From: Alphaproteobacteria bacterium
GTDB lineage: Bacteria > Pseudomonadota > Alphaproteobacteria > UBA6615
Reading direction: 5' to 3'
Assembly: GCA_011087645.1 (NCBI GenBank)
Contig: JAALLF010000021.1
Span: 1-48,666 of the forward strand
Length of the DNA stretch: 48,666 nt
Position numbers and translations under genes: made by a program. The notes under the pieces were generated by a model. It searched no databases, had not been told where the DNA came from, and was given only the letters and a program-made list of their open reading frames with translations. Shown one piece after another: positions 15,189 to 22,669 of the stretch (position 1 is the stretch's first letter; each line of letters opens with the position of its first letter).

Positions 15189-16688
15189 TTAGATCGGCCT
15201 TACGTCTTGTCGGGTGTCCTCGGTTGTCGCGGCTTGCACCCAGCTGGTCTTGGTCACCGCCAGCAGGTTGCCCAGCGCATAGTCCAGCCCCTCTTCGGAG
15301 AAGGTGGCCGGTTCGCCCCGGTAGTGGCACCGGTCGACCACCCGGTCGATGATGAATTTCGGATGATGGGCCGACAGGGGCATGTTGTTGGGTTCGTAGA
15401 AGTTCTTTTTCAGATACTCGATGATATCGGGCGGGAACGGCACATCGGCGTTGGCGGTCACCAGCTCGAAGATCTTGCGGTAGTTCTCTTCCGACGGATA
15501 GGGCACTTCCACCTTGTAGGCGATGCGTCGCAGGAAGGCCTCGTCCATCAGATCTTCCGGGCGCAAGTTGGTGGAGAAGACGACCAGCTCGTCGAAGGGG
15601 ATCTGGAATTTCTTACCGGTGCGCAGGGCCAGATAGTCGACGCGGCGGTCGAGGTTGACGATCCAGCGGTTGAGGATTTCCTTCGGCGACACCCGCTGGC
15701 GGCCAAAGTCATCGACGATGAAGATGCCGTTCATGGCCTTCATTTGCAGCGGCGCCTCGTAGAACCGAGCATAGGGGTTGAATTGCAGGTCGAGCATTTC
15801 CAGGGTCAGCTCACCACCGGAAATCATCGTCGGGCGGATGCACGGCACCCAGCGTTCGTCGATCACTTCATGGCTGGCGGCGTTGCCGTTGAGGCGTAAC
15901 GACGGTTCCTGAGGCTGCACCGCCTCGCGCTTAATTTCGTGGTGGATCGACGGGTCAAAGACCTTGATCACCTGACCATCGACTTCAATCGCGTGCGGTA
16001 CAAACACCATGCCGGTCATCGCCGCGCCGACCGCCTCGGCGATCGTCGTCTTGCCGTTACCGGGAGGGCCATAGAGCAGGATCGACCGGCCGGAGTTCAC
16101 CGCCGGGCCGACTTCCTCGATATAGCCGTCGGGCAGAATCATATGCTGGGTGTTCTTTTCCAAGGTCGCCTGGTCGAGACGTTCGTTCAAGATCGATTGG
16201 CGCTGCACGCGCTCGCTATAGGCCGACAGCGGCACCGGGCACGGGCCGACATACTGAGACAAATCCAACGCCTCGTTGGCCGCGCGCTTGCCGACGTCGG
16301 TCAGCGAATGGCGCATTTCCGACATCAGGCTGTTGCCGGTAAGGCCAAGCACTTCGATAAGTTTCAGCTCGCGGGCCTCGTCGAGCAGTTCGACGGTCAT
16401 CGACACAGGCAGCTTGAGTTCTTCAGCCAAGACCGTCGGCAACTCAAAGCCGGCGACATGCATGGTCTTGACGAGAAGATTGATGAGGAAAGTGAGCGGA
16501 ATGCCGGTATCCGCGATGGAACCAGGGACCGGCGGGATGAATGCCTCGGCGTCCTGAACCTGCTCTTCGGTGGCCAGGCCCAGCTGGGCCAGCTGCCGGT
16601 TGATCTGGCCGCCCTGCTGCGCATGAGCCTCTTCGACATCGCTGCGCGACGTCACGCCCTGCCTGATCAATACCTCTTCGAGTAGCAT
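15189..16688 (-). CDS. AAA-family ATPase with N-terminal MshEN-like domain
   Basis: A 499-residue cytosolic ATPase. Residues 1-50 ('EVLIRQGVTSRSDVEEAHAQ', 'INRQLAQLGLATEEQVQDA') resemble the repeated MshEN/GSPII_E N-terminal module of secretion ATPases. The AAA core has Walker A 'GPPGNGKTT', Walker B 'IFIVDDFG', sensor 1 'VVFSTN' and arginines in 'FLRRI'. It ends in a helical lid domain. The ATG at 16688 is chosen over GTG at 16697 because GAGGGG is at proper distance only from the former. Such ATPases occur near pilus or secretion genes in alphaproteobacteria, but none is present here. Function unassigned. Confidence 0.82.
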   Translation of the reverse strand: MLLEEVLIRQGVTSRSDVEEAHAQQGGQINRQLAQLGLATEEQVQDAEAFIPPVPGSIADTGIPLTFLINLLVKTMHVAGFELPTVLAEELKLPVSMTVELLDEARELKLIEVLGLTGNSLMSEMRHSLTDVGKRAANEALDLSQYVGPCPVPLSAYSERVQRQSILNERLDQATLEKNTQHMILPDGYIEEVGPAVNSGRSILLYGPPGNGKTTIAEAVGAAMTGMVFVPHAIEVDGQVIKVFDPSIHHEIKREAVQPQEPSLRLNGNAASHEVIDERWVPCIRPTMISGGELTLEMLDLQFNPYARFYEAPLQMKAMNGIFIVDDFGRQRVSPKEILNRWIVNLDRRVDYLALRTGKKFQIPFDELVVFSTNLRPEDLMDEAFLRRIAYKVEVPYPSEENYRKIFELVTANADVPFPPDIIEYLKKNFYEPNNMPLSAHHPKFIIDRVVDRCHYRGEPATFSEEGLDYALGNLLAVTKTSWVQAATTEDTRQDVRPI

Positions 16689-16738
16689 GTAATTCACCCC
16701 TCATCCGATGCGGGAACTCGCCGTCCCGACCTCAAGAC

Positions 16739-16909
16739 TTATGAGACCGGGAATTTTCCGGAACAGAATACCTGATAATAGAACACCGAAGTACCCAGGC
16801 CGATCAAGATAGTCGTTTCAATGATTAGCCGATATTCCATTGTTAAAGTAATAAAAATGACTAAAATGCCAGCTAACGTCGGCGCCAAGTATACCGCCAG
16901 ACTAGCCAA
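16739..16909 (-). CDS. Possible small two-helix membrane protein
   Basis: A possible 56-residue protein starting at TTG (16909). It has two hydrophobic helices, 'LAPTLAGILVIFITLTM' and 'IIETTILIGLGTSVFYY', and ends in a short polar tail. The frame is open much further upstream, but that part crosses the terminator at 16998-17030 and looks non-coding. There is no good Shine-Dalgarno. It may be a real small protein or a decayed gene; no homologue is recognised. Confidence 0.3.
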   Translation of the reverse strand: MASLAVYLAPTLAGILVIFITLTMEYRLIIETTILIGLGTSVFYYQVFCSGKFPVS

Positions 16910-16997
16910 TTGCGTGTGTTTGCGCCGTTTTGCCCTTATTTTCCCCGAATTCCACTGAAAATCGGCCAGTTTTCGCGTTGCCGGCCCTGCAAACGAA

Positions 16998-17030
16998 ACC
17001 GGCCGGCCTCCTGAATGGAGACCGGCCGGT
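16998..17030 (-). terminator. Hairpin terminator after the deiodinase-like gene
   Basis: ACCGGCCGG (16998-17006) pairs with CCGGCCGGT (17022-17030), extended by CTCC/GGAG inside around a 5-nt loop. On the minus strand it is followed by TTCGTTTG. It lies 37 nt past the stop of the redoxin gene. Confidence 0.65.
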
Positions 17031-17066
17031 GACGGGAGCCTCGGAAGGCTCGATCGGGCAGATAGC

Positions 17067-17873
17067 CTATTCGGCTGCCTGTTGCTTCGCCTCTGCCGGC
17101 TCAGCGGGCGCATTCATGCGCGCCTGCATTTCTTCCGGCGATAGCGGCTGGTTTTTGAAGCGGCCGTGCTTTTCGTAATAGGCATCGACCTTGACGTGCT
17201 TGGTCACCGTCAACGGCGCGTTCTTGAAGAAATCGAACAGCGCGATGAAGCCGCCTGTCCACATGGTGCGGATCATATGGGGCATGGCCCGCGAAGCGCG
17301 CAGCTCTGCGGTCGGTGCGTTTTCCACCTTGTGCAGGTTTTCGCGGTCTTCCAACGCGCCTTCGATCAGATGCGGCGCCGCCCAGTTGCAGCGGTAATGG
17401 ATCGTGCCGTCAGGGCGGATAATATACACCACATTGGGCATCGCCCCATAAGCGCGGTGGAAATCACCGTCGATATTGTCGACCAGCGTGCGGCGGAACT
17501 CGCCATAGCGCGGGGCGATTTTGCGGGCCGCGCTGAACTTGTCGTCCATCGATTTGTGCGGGCCAAGGCGTTCGCCCGGATGGGCTTCGCGGACATAGAC
17601 GATCACGAATTCCACATCGGGGAACTTCGCCGCCACGTCTTTCATGGTGGGAATGTTCTTGGTGTACATTGAGCAGGTCGAGGACCCAGTCTCCACGACC
17701 ACCCATTTGCCGGCGAAATCAGACAATTTGACGTCCTCGCCGCTGTTCAGGTCGGTCAGCGTGAAATCCTTGAATTGCTCGCCCGCCGCGGGCCCAATGA
17801 ACATATCGAAGTTGTAGTCGACCACCCGGAAACGGGAGTTATTATAAACCATCGGTGGTTTTTGCTCTGCCAT
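17067..17873 (-). CDS. Deiodinase-like redoxin (thioredoxin fold)
   Basis: A 268-residue thioredoxin-fold protein of the iodothyronine-deiodinase-like family. 'GSSTCSMYTKNIPTM' places Cys67 where animal deiodinases have selenocysteine, and 'VIVYVREAHPGE' (91-102) is the deiodinase YxxEAH signature. A C-terminal extension of about 110 residues ends in an acidic, Ala-rich tail. The start at 17873 is preferred, with AAGGAA about 7 nt upstream; a longer frame to 17954 lacks resemblance. No signal peptide, so it is likely cytosolic. Bacterial members probably act as thiol peroxidases or oxidoreductases; a dehalogenase role should not be assumed. The message ends at the hairpin near 17000. Confidence 0.83.
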   Translation of the reverse strand: MAEQKPPMVYNNSRFRVVDYNFDMFIGPAAGEQFKDFTLTDLNSGEDVKLSDFAGKWVVVETGSSTCSMYTKNIPTMKDVAAKFPDVEFVIVYVREAHPGERLGPHKSMDDKFSAARKIAPRYGEFRRTLVDNIDGDFHRAYGAMPNVVYIIRPDGTIHYRCNWAAPHLIEGALEDRENLHKVENAPTAELRASRAMPHMIRTMWTGGFIALFDFFKNAPLTVTKHVKVDAYYEKHGRFKNQPLSPEEMQARMNAPAEPAEAKQQAAE

Positions 17874-18007
17874 GTCGGAATTCCTTGGTTGATTAAACCG
17901 AATTTCGGTCGGTTTTATCGGATGTATTGAAAATTGCTTGCCATAAAGGACCACAGATCGCGCTGGCGATCAATCCAGCGTCCGACTCTTTGTTAAATAT
18001 CGATATT

Positions 18008-19780
18008 TTACCCGATGGCCGCGGCGCTCGCCGGTTCGGCCTCAGCGGCGCGGAATTGCAGGCGCGCCAGGCGTGCATAGAGGCCATTTTGAGCGAGAAG
18101 CTGGTCATGGACGCCGGATTCGACGACCCGACCCTGGTCGATCACATAAATGAGATCGGCGCCGACCACGGTTGCCAGGCGATGCGCGATAACGATGGTG
18201 GTGCGGTCTTGCGCCAAGCGCGCCAGCGCGCCCTGTACTTGGCGCTCGGCTTCGGCGTCGAGGGCGCTGGTCGCCTCGTCGAACAATAGGATCGGCGCAT
18301 TTTTAAGCATGGCGCGGGCGATGGCGATACGCTGGCGCTGGCCGCCGGAAAGCTTGGCGCCACGTTCGCCGACCAACGTGTCGTAACCGTCGGGCAGTTG
18401 GCGGATGAAGTCATGCGCCGCCGCATCGGTGGCCGCGGCTTCAATCGCCGCCCGGTCCGCCGTGGGATTGCCAAAGGCGATATTGGCGGCGACCGTATCG
18501 TTGAACAAGGTGACGTCTTGGCTGACCAGCGCGACCTGGTCGCGCAGACTAGCCAGCGTGACGTCGCGCACATCGTGTCCGTCGATGCGCACGGTACCGG
18601 AATCGGTGTCATAGAAGCGCGGAATCAAATTCAACACCGTCGACTTGCCAGCGCCGCTGGGACCTACCAGCGCCACTGTTTGGCCGGCCGGCACGTCGAG
18701 GGTAATGCGGTCGAGGACGGGGTCGCCCGGCGCGTAGGCGAAGGTCACGCCGTCGAACTGTACGTGCCCGGAAACATTTTCGAGCGCCTGCGCGTCTGGC
18801 CGGTCGGTGATTTTCGGTTCGCTGTCGAGCAGCTCGAAGGTGCGTTTTACCGCCGCCAACCCCTCCTGCAGGCTGGCGTTGAGGTTGCCGAGGCTGCGGA
18901 TCGGCTGCAGCACCATGATGATGGCTGACAGAAAACCGACAAACTCACCCAGCGTGCCGTTGCCCGATATCACCCGGTAGCCGCCATAGGCCAATACCAG
19001 GGCCACCGCGACACCGCCCAATATTTCCATGATCGGCTGACTGCGCGCGCGCCCTTTCACCGTCTTGACGATCAGCCGGTAGACCTCGTCGAATTGTGCG
19101 TCGGAACGGCCGCTCTCATAGCTCTCCATGCCATAGGCCTTGATGAGACGAATGCCGCCGAACGATTGACCCAGGGTCGAGGTCAGGGAACCGAGGCCGG
19201 TCTGAACGTTGGCCGAGGCGCGGCGCAGGCGGCGGCCGAGGCGTAGGATCGGTCGCCCAGCGACCGGGAAGGTAACGATGACGATCAGCGTCAGGACCCA
19301 ATCGGCGTAGAACATCCAGCCGATCAGGGCGACGGCGGTCAGGAAATCGCGGATCATGGCCGTCATCGTGCGCGATAAGGCGTCGCGCATGAGGTTCACA
19401 TCGTTGGTGAAGCGCGAGATCAGGGTGCCGGTCGGCGCGCTTTGCATCATGGCGAGGTCGGCCTGCATGAGTTTAGCGAACATTGCCTTTTGCAGATCGG
19501 CTATCACCCGCAACGACATCGATTGGCTGAGCACGCTTTGGCCGTAAGAGGCAATGCCGCGGGTAAAGGTGACGGCGATGATGGCGGCCGGCAGCAGGGT
19601 CAGAATACGTGGGTCGGCATTGGTCAGCATGTCGACCGCTAATTCGACGAGCCAGGGATAGAGTGCCGAAGTTCCCGCAACGACGGCCATCAAAGCGGCC
19701 GCACCTGCAATGCGTCCGCGATAGACACGCGCCCAGTCGCGCCAAAGTCTGCCAACAAGATAGCCCGTCGTTTCTGTCAC
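18008..19780 (-). CDS. msbA: MsbA-type ABC exporter (fused permease-ATPase)
   Basis: A 590-residue half-transporter working as a homodimer in the inner membrane. Six transmembrane helices occupy about 20-320. The ATPase domain shows Walker A 'GPSGAGKST' (373-381), signature 'LSGGQ' (477-481), Walker B 'ILLFDEATSALD' with Asp501/Glu502, and H-loop 'IVIAHRLATV'. The ensemble and length match the lipid A flippase MsbA and its alphaproteobacterial homologues, though exporters of drugs or other lipids look similar. A GTG start at 19780 is used. It is divergent from the methyltransferase gene. Transporter class certain, substrate probable. Confidence 0.85.
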   Translation of the reverse strand: MTETTGYLVGRLWRDWARVYRGRIAGAAALMAVVAGTSALYPWLVELAVDMLTNADPRILTLLPAAIIAVTFTRGIASYGQSVLSQSMSLRVIADLQKAMFAKLMQADLAMMQSAPTGTLISRFTNDVNLMRDALSRTMTAMIRDFLTAVALIGWMFYADWVLTLIVIVTFPVAGRPILRLGRRLRRASANVQTGLGSLTSTLGQSFGGIRLIKAYGMESYESGRSDAQFDEVYRLIVKTVKGRARSQPIMEILGGVAVALVLAYGGYRVISGNGTLGEFVGFLSAIIMVLQPIRSLGNLNASLQEGLAAVKRTFELLDSEPKITDRPDAQALENVSGHVQFDGVTFAYAPGDPVLDRITLDVPAGQTVALVGPSGAGKSTVLNLIPRFYDTDSGTVRIDGHDVRDVTLASLRDQVALVSQDVTLFNDTVAANIAFGNPTADRAAIEAAATDAAAHDFIRQLPDGYDTLVGERGAKLSGGQRQRIAIARAMLKNAPILLFDEATSALDAEAERQVQGALARLAQDRTTIVIAHRLATVVGADLIYVIDQGRVVESGVHDQLLAQNGLYARLARLQFRAAEAEPASAAAIG

Positions 19781-19881
19781 GCGTGTATCTGCCCATCCTA
19801 AAAACTTGGCGTGCGCCGGCTATCGTCTAGCCTTTTCACGGGGCCGGTGTTAGACGGAGACGAATTCCGGCGCGCGAAGAA

Positions 19882-20739
19882 ATGGATATGACGACGTCCC
19901 AAGACGCAACGAGTCCCGCTGTTCTAGCAAGAAACTGTCCGAAATGCGGCACAGATAATTTGGCGGCGCCGGCGCTCGCCTATTCGTGGCAGGACTGGGT
20001 GCTCAAGGGCTGCAGTCATTGTGACTTTGTGTATCTGGAAAATCCCCCAGGCTACGAAGCGCTAGTCTCCGAATTTGCCTGGGAACGCAACCATGGCGAC
20101 CGCAGCGAGCGAATGCGCGAAGAGTACCCATTCAGCTACAATTTTTCGCGGGTCTGGAAGAAATTCCGCCGTTGGGCGATCCGCAAGCCCAACAAATTGG
20201 CCAACCGCATCGCCGCGTCGTTTCCGCCGGGACCGGTTGTCGATATTGGTTGCGGCACCGGCGATTACCTGGCGGCGCTGCCCGCGGATTACGAGCCGTT
20301 GGGGGTCGAGATTTCCGAAGAGCTGGCGCGCCGCGCCACTGAGCGCCTGTCCGATCGTGGCGGCAAAGTCTACGCCATGTCGGCAATCGATGGGCTTGCC
20401 GCCGTGCCGGCCGGTACGGTGAGCGGCATCATCATGCGCTCGTTTCTGGAGCATGAGCAGGAGCCCGCCGATTTGCTGGCTCGCGCATGGGCGGCGCTGC
20501 GCCCGGGCGGCGCGACCATCATCAAGGTGCCAAATTACGCCAGCGTAAATCGCCGGGTCATGGGCGACCGTTGGTGTGGGTTCCGTTTTCCCGGCCATGT
20601 AAATTATTTCACCCCGCAGAGCCTGCGCGAGATGGTCGAAGCGTCGGGGTTCCGGGTCGAGCAATTTGGCCTGTTCGACCGGTTTTATCTCAGCGACAAT
20701 ATGTGGATGGTCGCCTCGAAACCGGATAGCGCAGCTTAA
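19882..20739 (+). CDS. Class I SAM methyltransferase with N-terminal zinc ribbon
   Basis: A 285-residue methyltransferase. Two CxxC pairs, 'CPKCG' (about 14-18) and 'CSHC' (about 42-45), form a zinc-ribbon-like module. The Rossmann SAM motif I is 'VVDIGCGTGDYLAALP', with later 'RAWAALRPGGATIIKVPNYAS' (post-III) and 'FPGHVNYFTPQSL'. The architecture resembles sugar or lipid-linked O-antigen methyltransferases (C-methyltransferase-like), which fits its place beside MsbA, but the substrate is unknown. A second ATG at 19888 is possible. Its TAA shares TTAA with the convergent SDR stop. Confidence 0.82.
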   Translation: MDMTTSQDATSPAVLARNCPKCGTDNLAAPALAYSWQDWVLKGCSHCDFVYLENPPGYEALVSEFAWERNHGDRSERMREEYPFSYNFSRVWKKFRRWAIRKPNKLANRIAASFPPGPVVDIGCGTGDYLAALPADYEPLGVEISEELARRATERLSDRGGKVYAMSAIDGLAAVPAGTVSGIIMRSFLEHEQEPADLLARAWAALRPGGATIIKVPNYASVNRRVMGDRWCGFRFPGHVNYFTPQSLREMVEASGFRVEQFGLFDRFYLSDNMWMVASKPDSAA

Positions 20740-21509
20740 ACAAAGGCGCTGCCGCCATCGACGCAGATCGACTGGCCGGTCATGAACCCGCTGGCCGGCG
20801 AGGCCAGAAACAACAAGGTGCCGACCATATCATCGGGCGTCTGCTGCCGTTGCAGGCTTTGATTGCCGATAACGTGCTGGCGGCCCTGGTCCGTGCGCCC
20901 GCTATTCTCGATCTCGGTCTCAATCATGCCGGGCAGCACCGCATTGACGGTGATGCCGTCTGGCCCGACTTCGCGCGCCATCGCCCGGCTCATGCCGATC
21001 AGCGCCGATTTCGATGTCACATAGTGCAGAAAATGGGGAATGCCCAAGGGGACGGTCGACGAGGATATGTTGATAATCCGACCCCAGCCGGCGTCGCGCA
21101 TGGCGGGGATCACCGCGCGGGCGCAGATGAAGCAGCCGGTGATGTTGACGTCCATCACCTGGCGCCATTCGTCGAGCGGGATATCTTCGAACGGCCGGCG
21201 GCCGAGGGTCACGAAAATCGCCGCATTATTGATCAAGGCGTCGAGGCGGCCATAGGCCGACAGGGTAGCGTCGACCATCGCAGCGACCGAGTCTGGTGAG
21301 GTGACGTCGGTCTGCACCGCCAGCGCCCGTCCGCCGGCACCTTCGATTTCCGCCGCCACCCGCGCGCCGTTGTCGCCGTCGATATCGGCGATCACCGGGA
21401 TCGCGCCGTTCTCGGCGAAATGGTGGGCATAAGCGCGGCCGATCCCCTGGCCGGCGCCAGTAATCACGATCACTCGGTCGGTCACTGCGGCGGAGGTATC
21501 GGTGGTCAT
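20736..21509 (-). CDS. SDR-family NAD(P)-dependent oxidoreductase
   Basis: A 257-residue classical short-chain dehydrogenase: 'TGAGQGIG' cofactor motif, 'DIDGDN' suggesting NAD preference (Asp after beta-2), 'NNAA', catalytic Ser in 'NISSSTV', and Tyr-Lys in 'HYVTSKS'. It ends with 'FMTGQSICVDGGSAFV'. AAGGAA lies 6-7 nt before the ATG. It is the last gene of a probable minus-strand operon and starts 26 nt after the selenoprotein stop. Substrate unknown. Confidence 0.9.
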   Translation of the reverse strand: MTTDTSAAVTDRVIVITGAGQGIGRAYAHHFAENGAIPVIADIDGDNGARVAAEIEGAGGRALAVQTDVTSPDSVAAMVDATLSAYGRLDALINNAAIFVTLGRRPFEDIPLDEWRQVMDVNITGCFICARAVIPAMRDAGWGRIINISSSTVPLGIPHFLHYVTSKSALIGMSRAMAREVGPDGITVNAVLPGMIETEIENSGRTDQGRQHVIGNQSLQRQQTPDDMVGTLLFLASPASGFMTGQSICVDGGSAFV

Positions 21510-21535
21510 GGCATTTCCTTGATGTCTTGCGGCCC

Positions 21536-21766
21536 CTAGTCTGTGAGCAGGTTCGTCACTTCTCCGTCGTCGGGAAAGCGTCCGGTGGCGAGTTTGGAAT
21601 ACCGGGTCTCGCCGTCGACGATAATCTCGAACGACGCGCGCGCGCCGGAGACCAGTTCAACTTCGGCTCCATAGGTCTCTACAAGCAGGTCCCTCGCACG
21701 GAGGGCACGCGGCTCGTAGTTTCACATGACGCAGTATTCGATTCTGATATTCGGCGTGGGGGCCAT
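21536..21766 (-). CDS. SelW/Rdx-family selenoprotein (in-frame UGA = Sec)
   Basis: A 76-residue selenoprotein of the SelT/SelW/SelH (Rdx) family, small thioredoxin-fold redox proteins. Translation from ATG 21766 gives MAPTPNIRIEYCVM, then UGA (21724-21722), then 'NYEPRALRARDLLVETYG', 'ELVSGARASFEIIVDG' and 'SKLATGRFPDDGEV', ending at TAG 21538-21536. This is the full Rdx pattern: EYCxxU redox motif (C12, Sec15), the 'G.FE(I/V).VDG' strand, and the 'SK...GRFP' ending. AAAGGA lies 9 nt before the ATG. A bacterial-SECIS-like hairpin follows the UGA. LOG gene lies 41 nt upstream, SDR 26 nt downstream, same strand. Standard calling stops at UGA and misses it. The alternative is a mutated Cys homologue (TGC to TGA), less likely given the hairpin and intact downstream frame. 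Confidence 0.88.
21685..21710 (-). promoter_or_regulatory. Bacterial SECIS-like stem-loop
   Basis: On the minus strand CCCTC (21705-21701) pairs perfectly with GAGGG (21695-21691) around loop CGTGC. A lower stem, with an A bulge and one mismatch, can extend it to 21710/21685. The loop starts 21 nt after the UGA and has G as its second base. As I recall the bacterial SECIS model, it needs 16-37 nt from UGA to loop, a stem of at least 4 bp and a G in the first two loop bases, so all criteria are met. It would bind SelB. Confidence 0.72.
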
Positions 21767-21807
21767 AATTTTCAGTCCTTTCGTGAGTACGGGCTCGCGA
21801 TGGCGCG

Positions 21808-22623
21808 CTAAAGCGTCGGCCCTGGCTTATCGATGGCGTCCGCCATCAAACCCTTGGTGATATAGTCGAAGGCTTCGTCGACCGAATCCGTGTGGAACAG
21901 CAGATCGAGGTCTTCCGGGCTGATGGTCCCGGCGTCGACCAACGCGTCGAGATTGATCACCTTCTCCCAAAACGACGCGCCGAACAGCACCATCGGCATC
22001 TTTTTGCGCATCTTGTGGGTCTGCACCAGGGTTAGGGTCTCGAACAATTCGTCCAGCGTGCCGAAGCCGCCAGGAAAGAAAATCATCGCCTTGGCGAGAT
22101 ACAGAAACCAGAACTTGCGCATGAAGAAATAATGGAAATGGAATGCCAGTTCGCGGCTGATATAGGGGTTCTCGAACTCCTCGAAGGGCAGCGAGATGGT
22201 GAGGCCAACATTGAGGCCCTTGGCTTCCGATGCGCCGCGGTTGGCCGCTTCCATGATGCCTGGCCCGCCACCGGTGCACACTACGAAGCGGCGCTCATCC
22301 TCGCCCAGACCTTTCGACCATTCGGTCAGGCGATGGGCCAGTTCGCGCGCGGCCTCGTAATAGACCGCCATGTCCTGCATCCGCTGCGCCGCTTTCAAAT
22401 CGCCCTCGCCGCGCTCGGCGGCCGCGAGGGCCTCGGCCGCGGTCTCGGCCGAGGGTAAGCGCGCGGAACCCATGAACACCACCGTATCGGTGACATTGTA
22501 GTGGGCGAGGCGGCTCTGCGGCTCGTGATATTCGGCCAGAATGCGCAGCGCGCGGCCGTCGCGACTATGGAGAAAATCCTGGTTTTCGTAGGCCTTGGGT
22601 TGGGGGGTCGGCTTGTCGGACAT
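21808..22623 (-). CDS. LOG-family protein (Rossmann, TIGR00730 type)
   Basis: A 271-residue LOG-like protein. Both signatures are present: 'GGGPGIMEA' (118-126) and 'PGGFGTLDE' (184-192), with the conserved 'MRK' (168-170). In the LOG family these bind nucleotide phosphoribose; plant and some bacterial members cleave cytokinin riboside monophosphates or AMP, while others are only annotated. This belongs to the longer (about 270 residues) bacterial type with an N-terminal extension, less studied than the 190-residue LOGs. It sits between the VOC genes and the selenoprotein in one probable operon. Confidence 0.88.
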   Translation of the reverse strand: MSDKPTPQPKAYENQDFLHSRDGRALRILAEYHEPQSRLAHYNVTDTVVFMGSARLPSAETAAEALAAAERGEGDLKAAQRMQDMAVYYEAARELAHRLTEWSKGLGEDERRFVVCTGGGPGIMEAANRGASEAKGLNVGLTISLPFEEFENPYISRELAFHFHYFFMRKFWFLYLAKAMIFFPGGFGTLDELFETLTLVQTHKMRKKMPMVLFGASFWEKVINLDALVDAGTISPEDLDLLFHTDSVDEAFDYITKGLMADAIDKPGPTL

Positions 22624-22669
22624 GGGTAAATCCAGTTGGTGAAAATTTGTTTTAATCTGAAGCGAGCTA

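Noticed and set aside
15939..16685. Plus-strand frame opposite the AAA ATPase
   Set aside because: The minus frame has all AAA motifs; this one is a shadow.
21722..21724. UGA as a plain nonsense mutation making a pseudogene
   Set aside because: It falls exactly at the Sec position of CxxU, a SECIS-like hairpin follows, and all downstream codons remain in family register. Not fully excluded without the sel genes.
21527..21811. Plus-strand frame of 94 codons over the selenoprotein locus
   Set aside because: The minus strand read through UGA gives a complete Rdx protein; the plus frame matches nothing.
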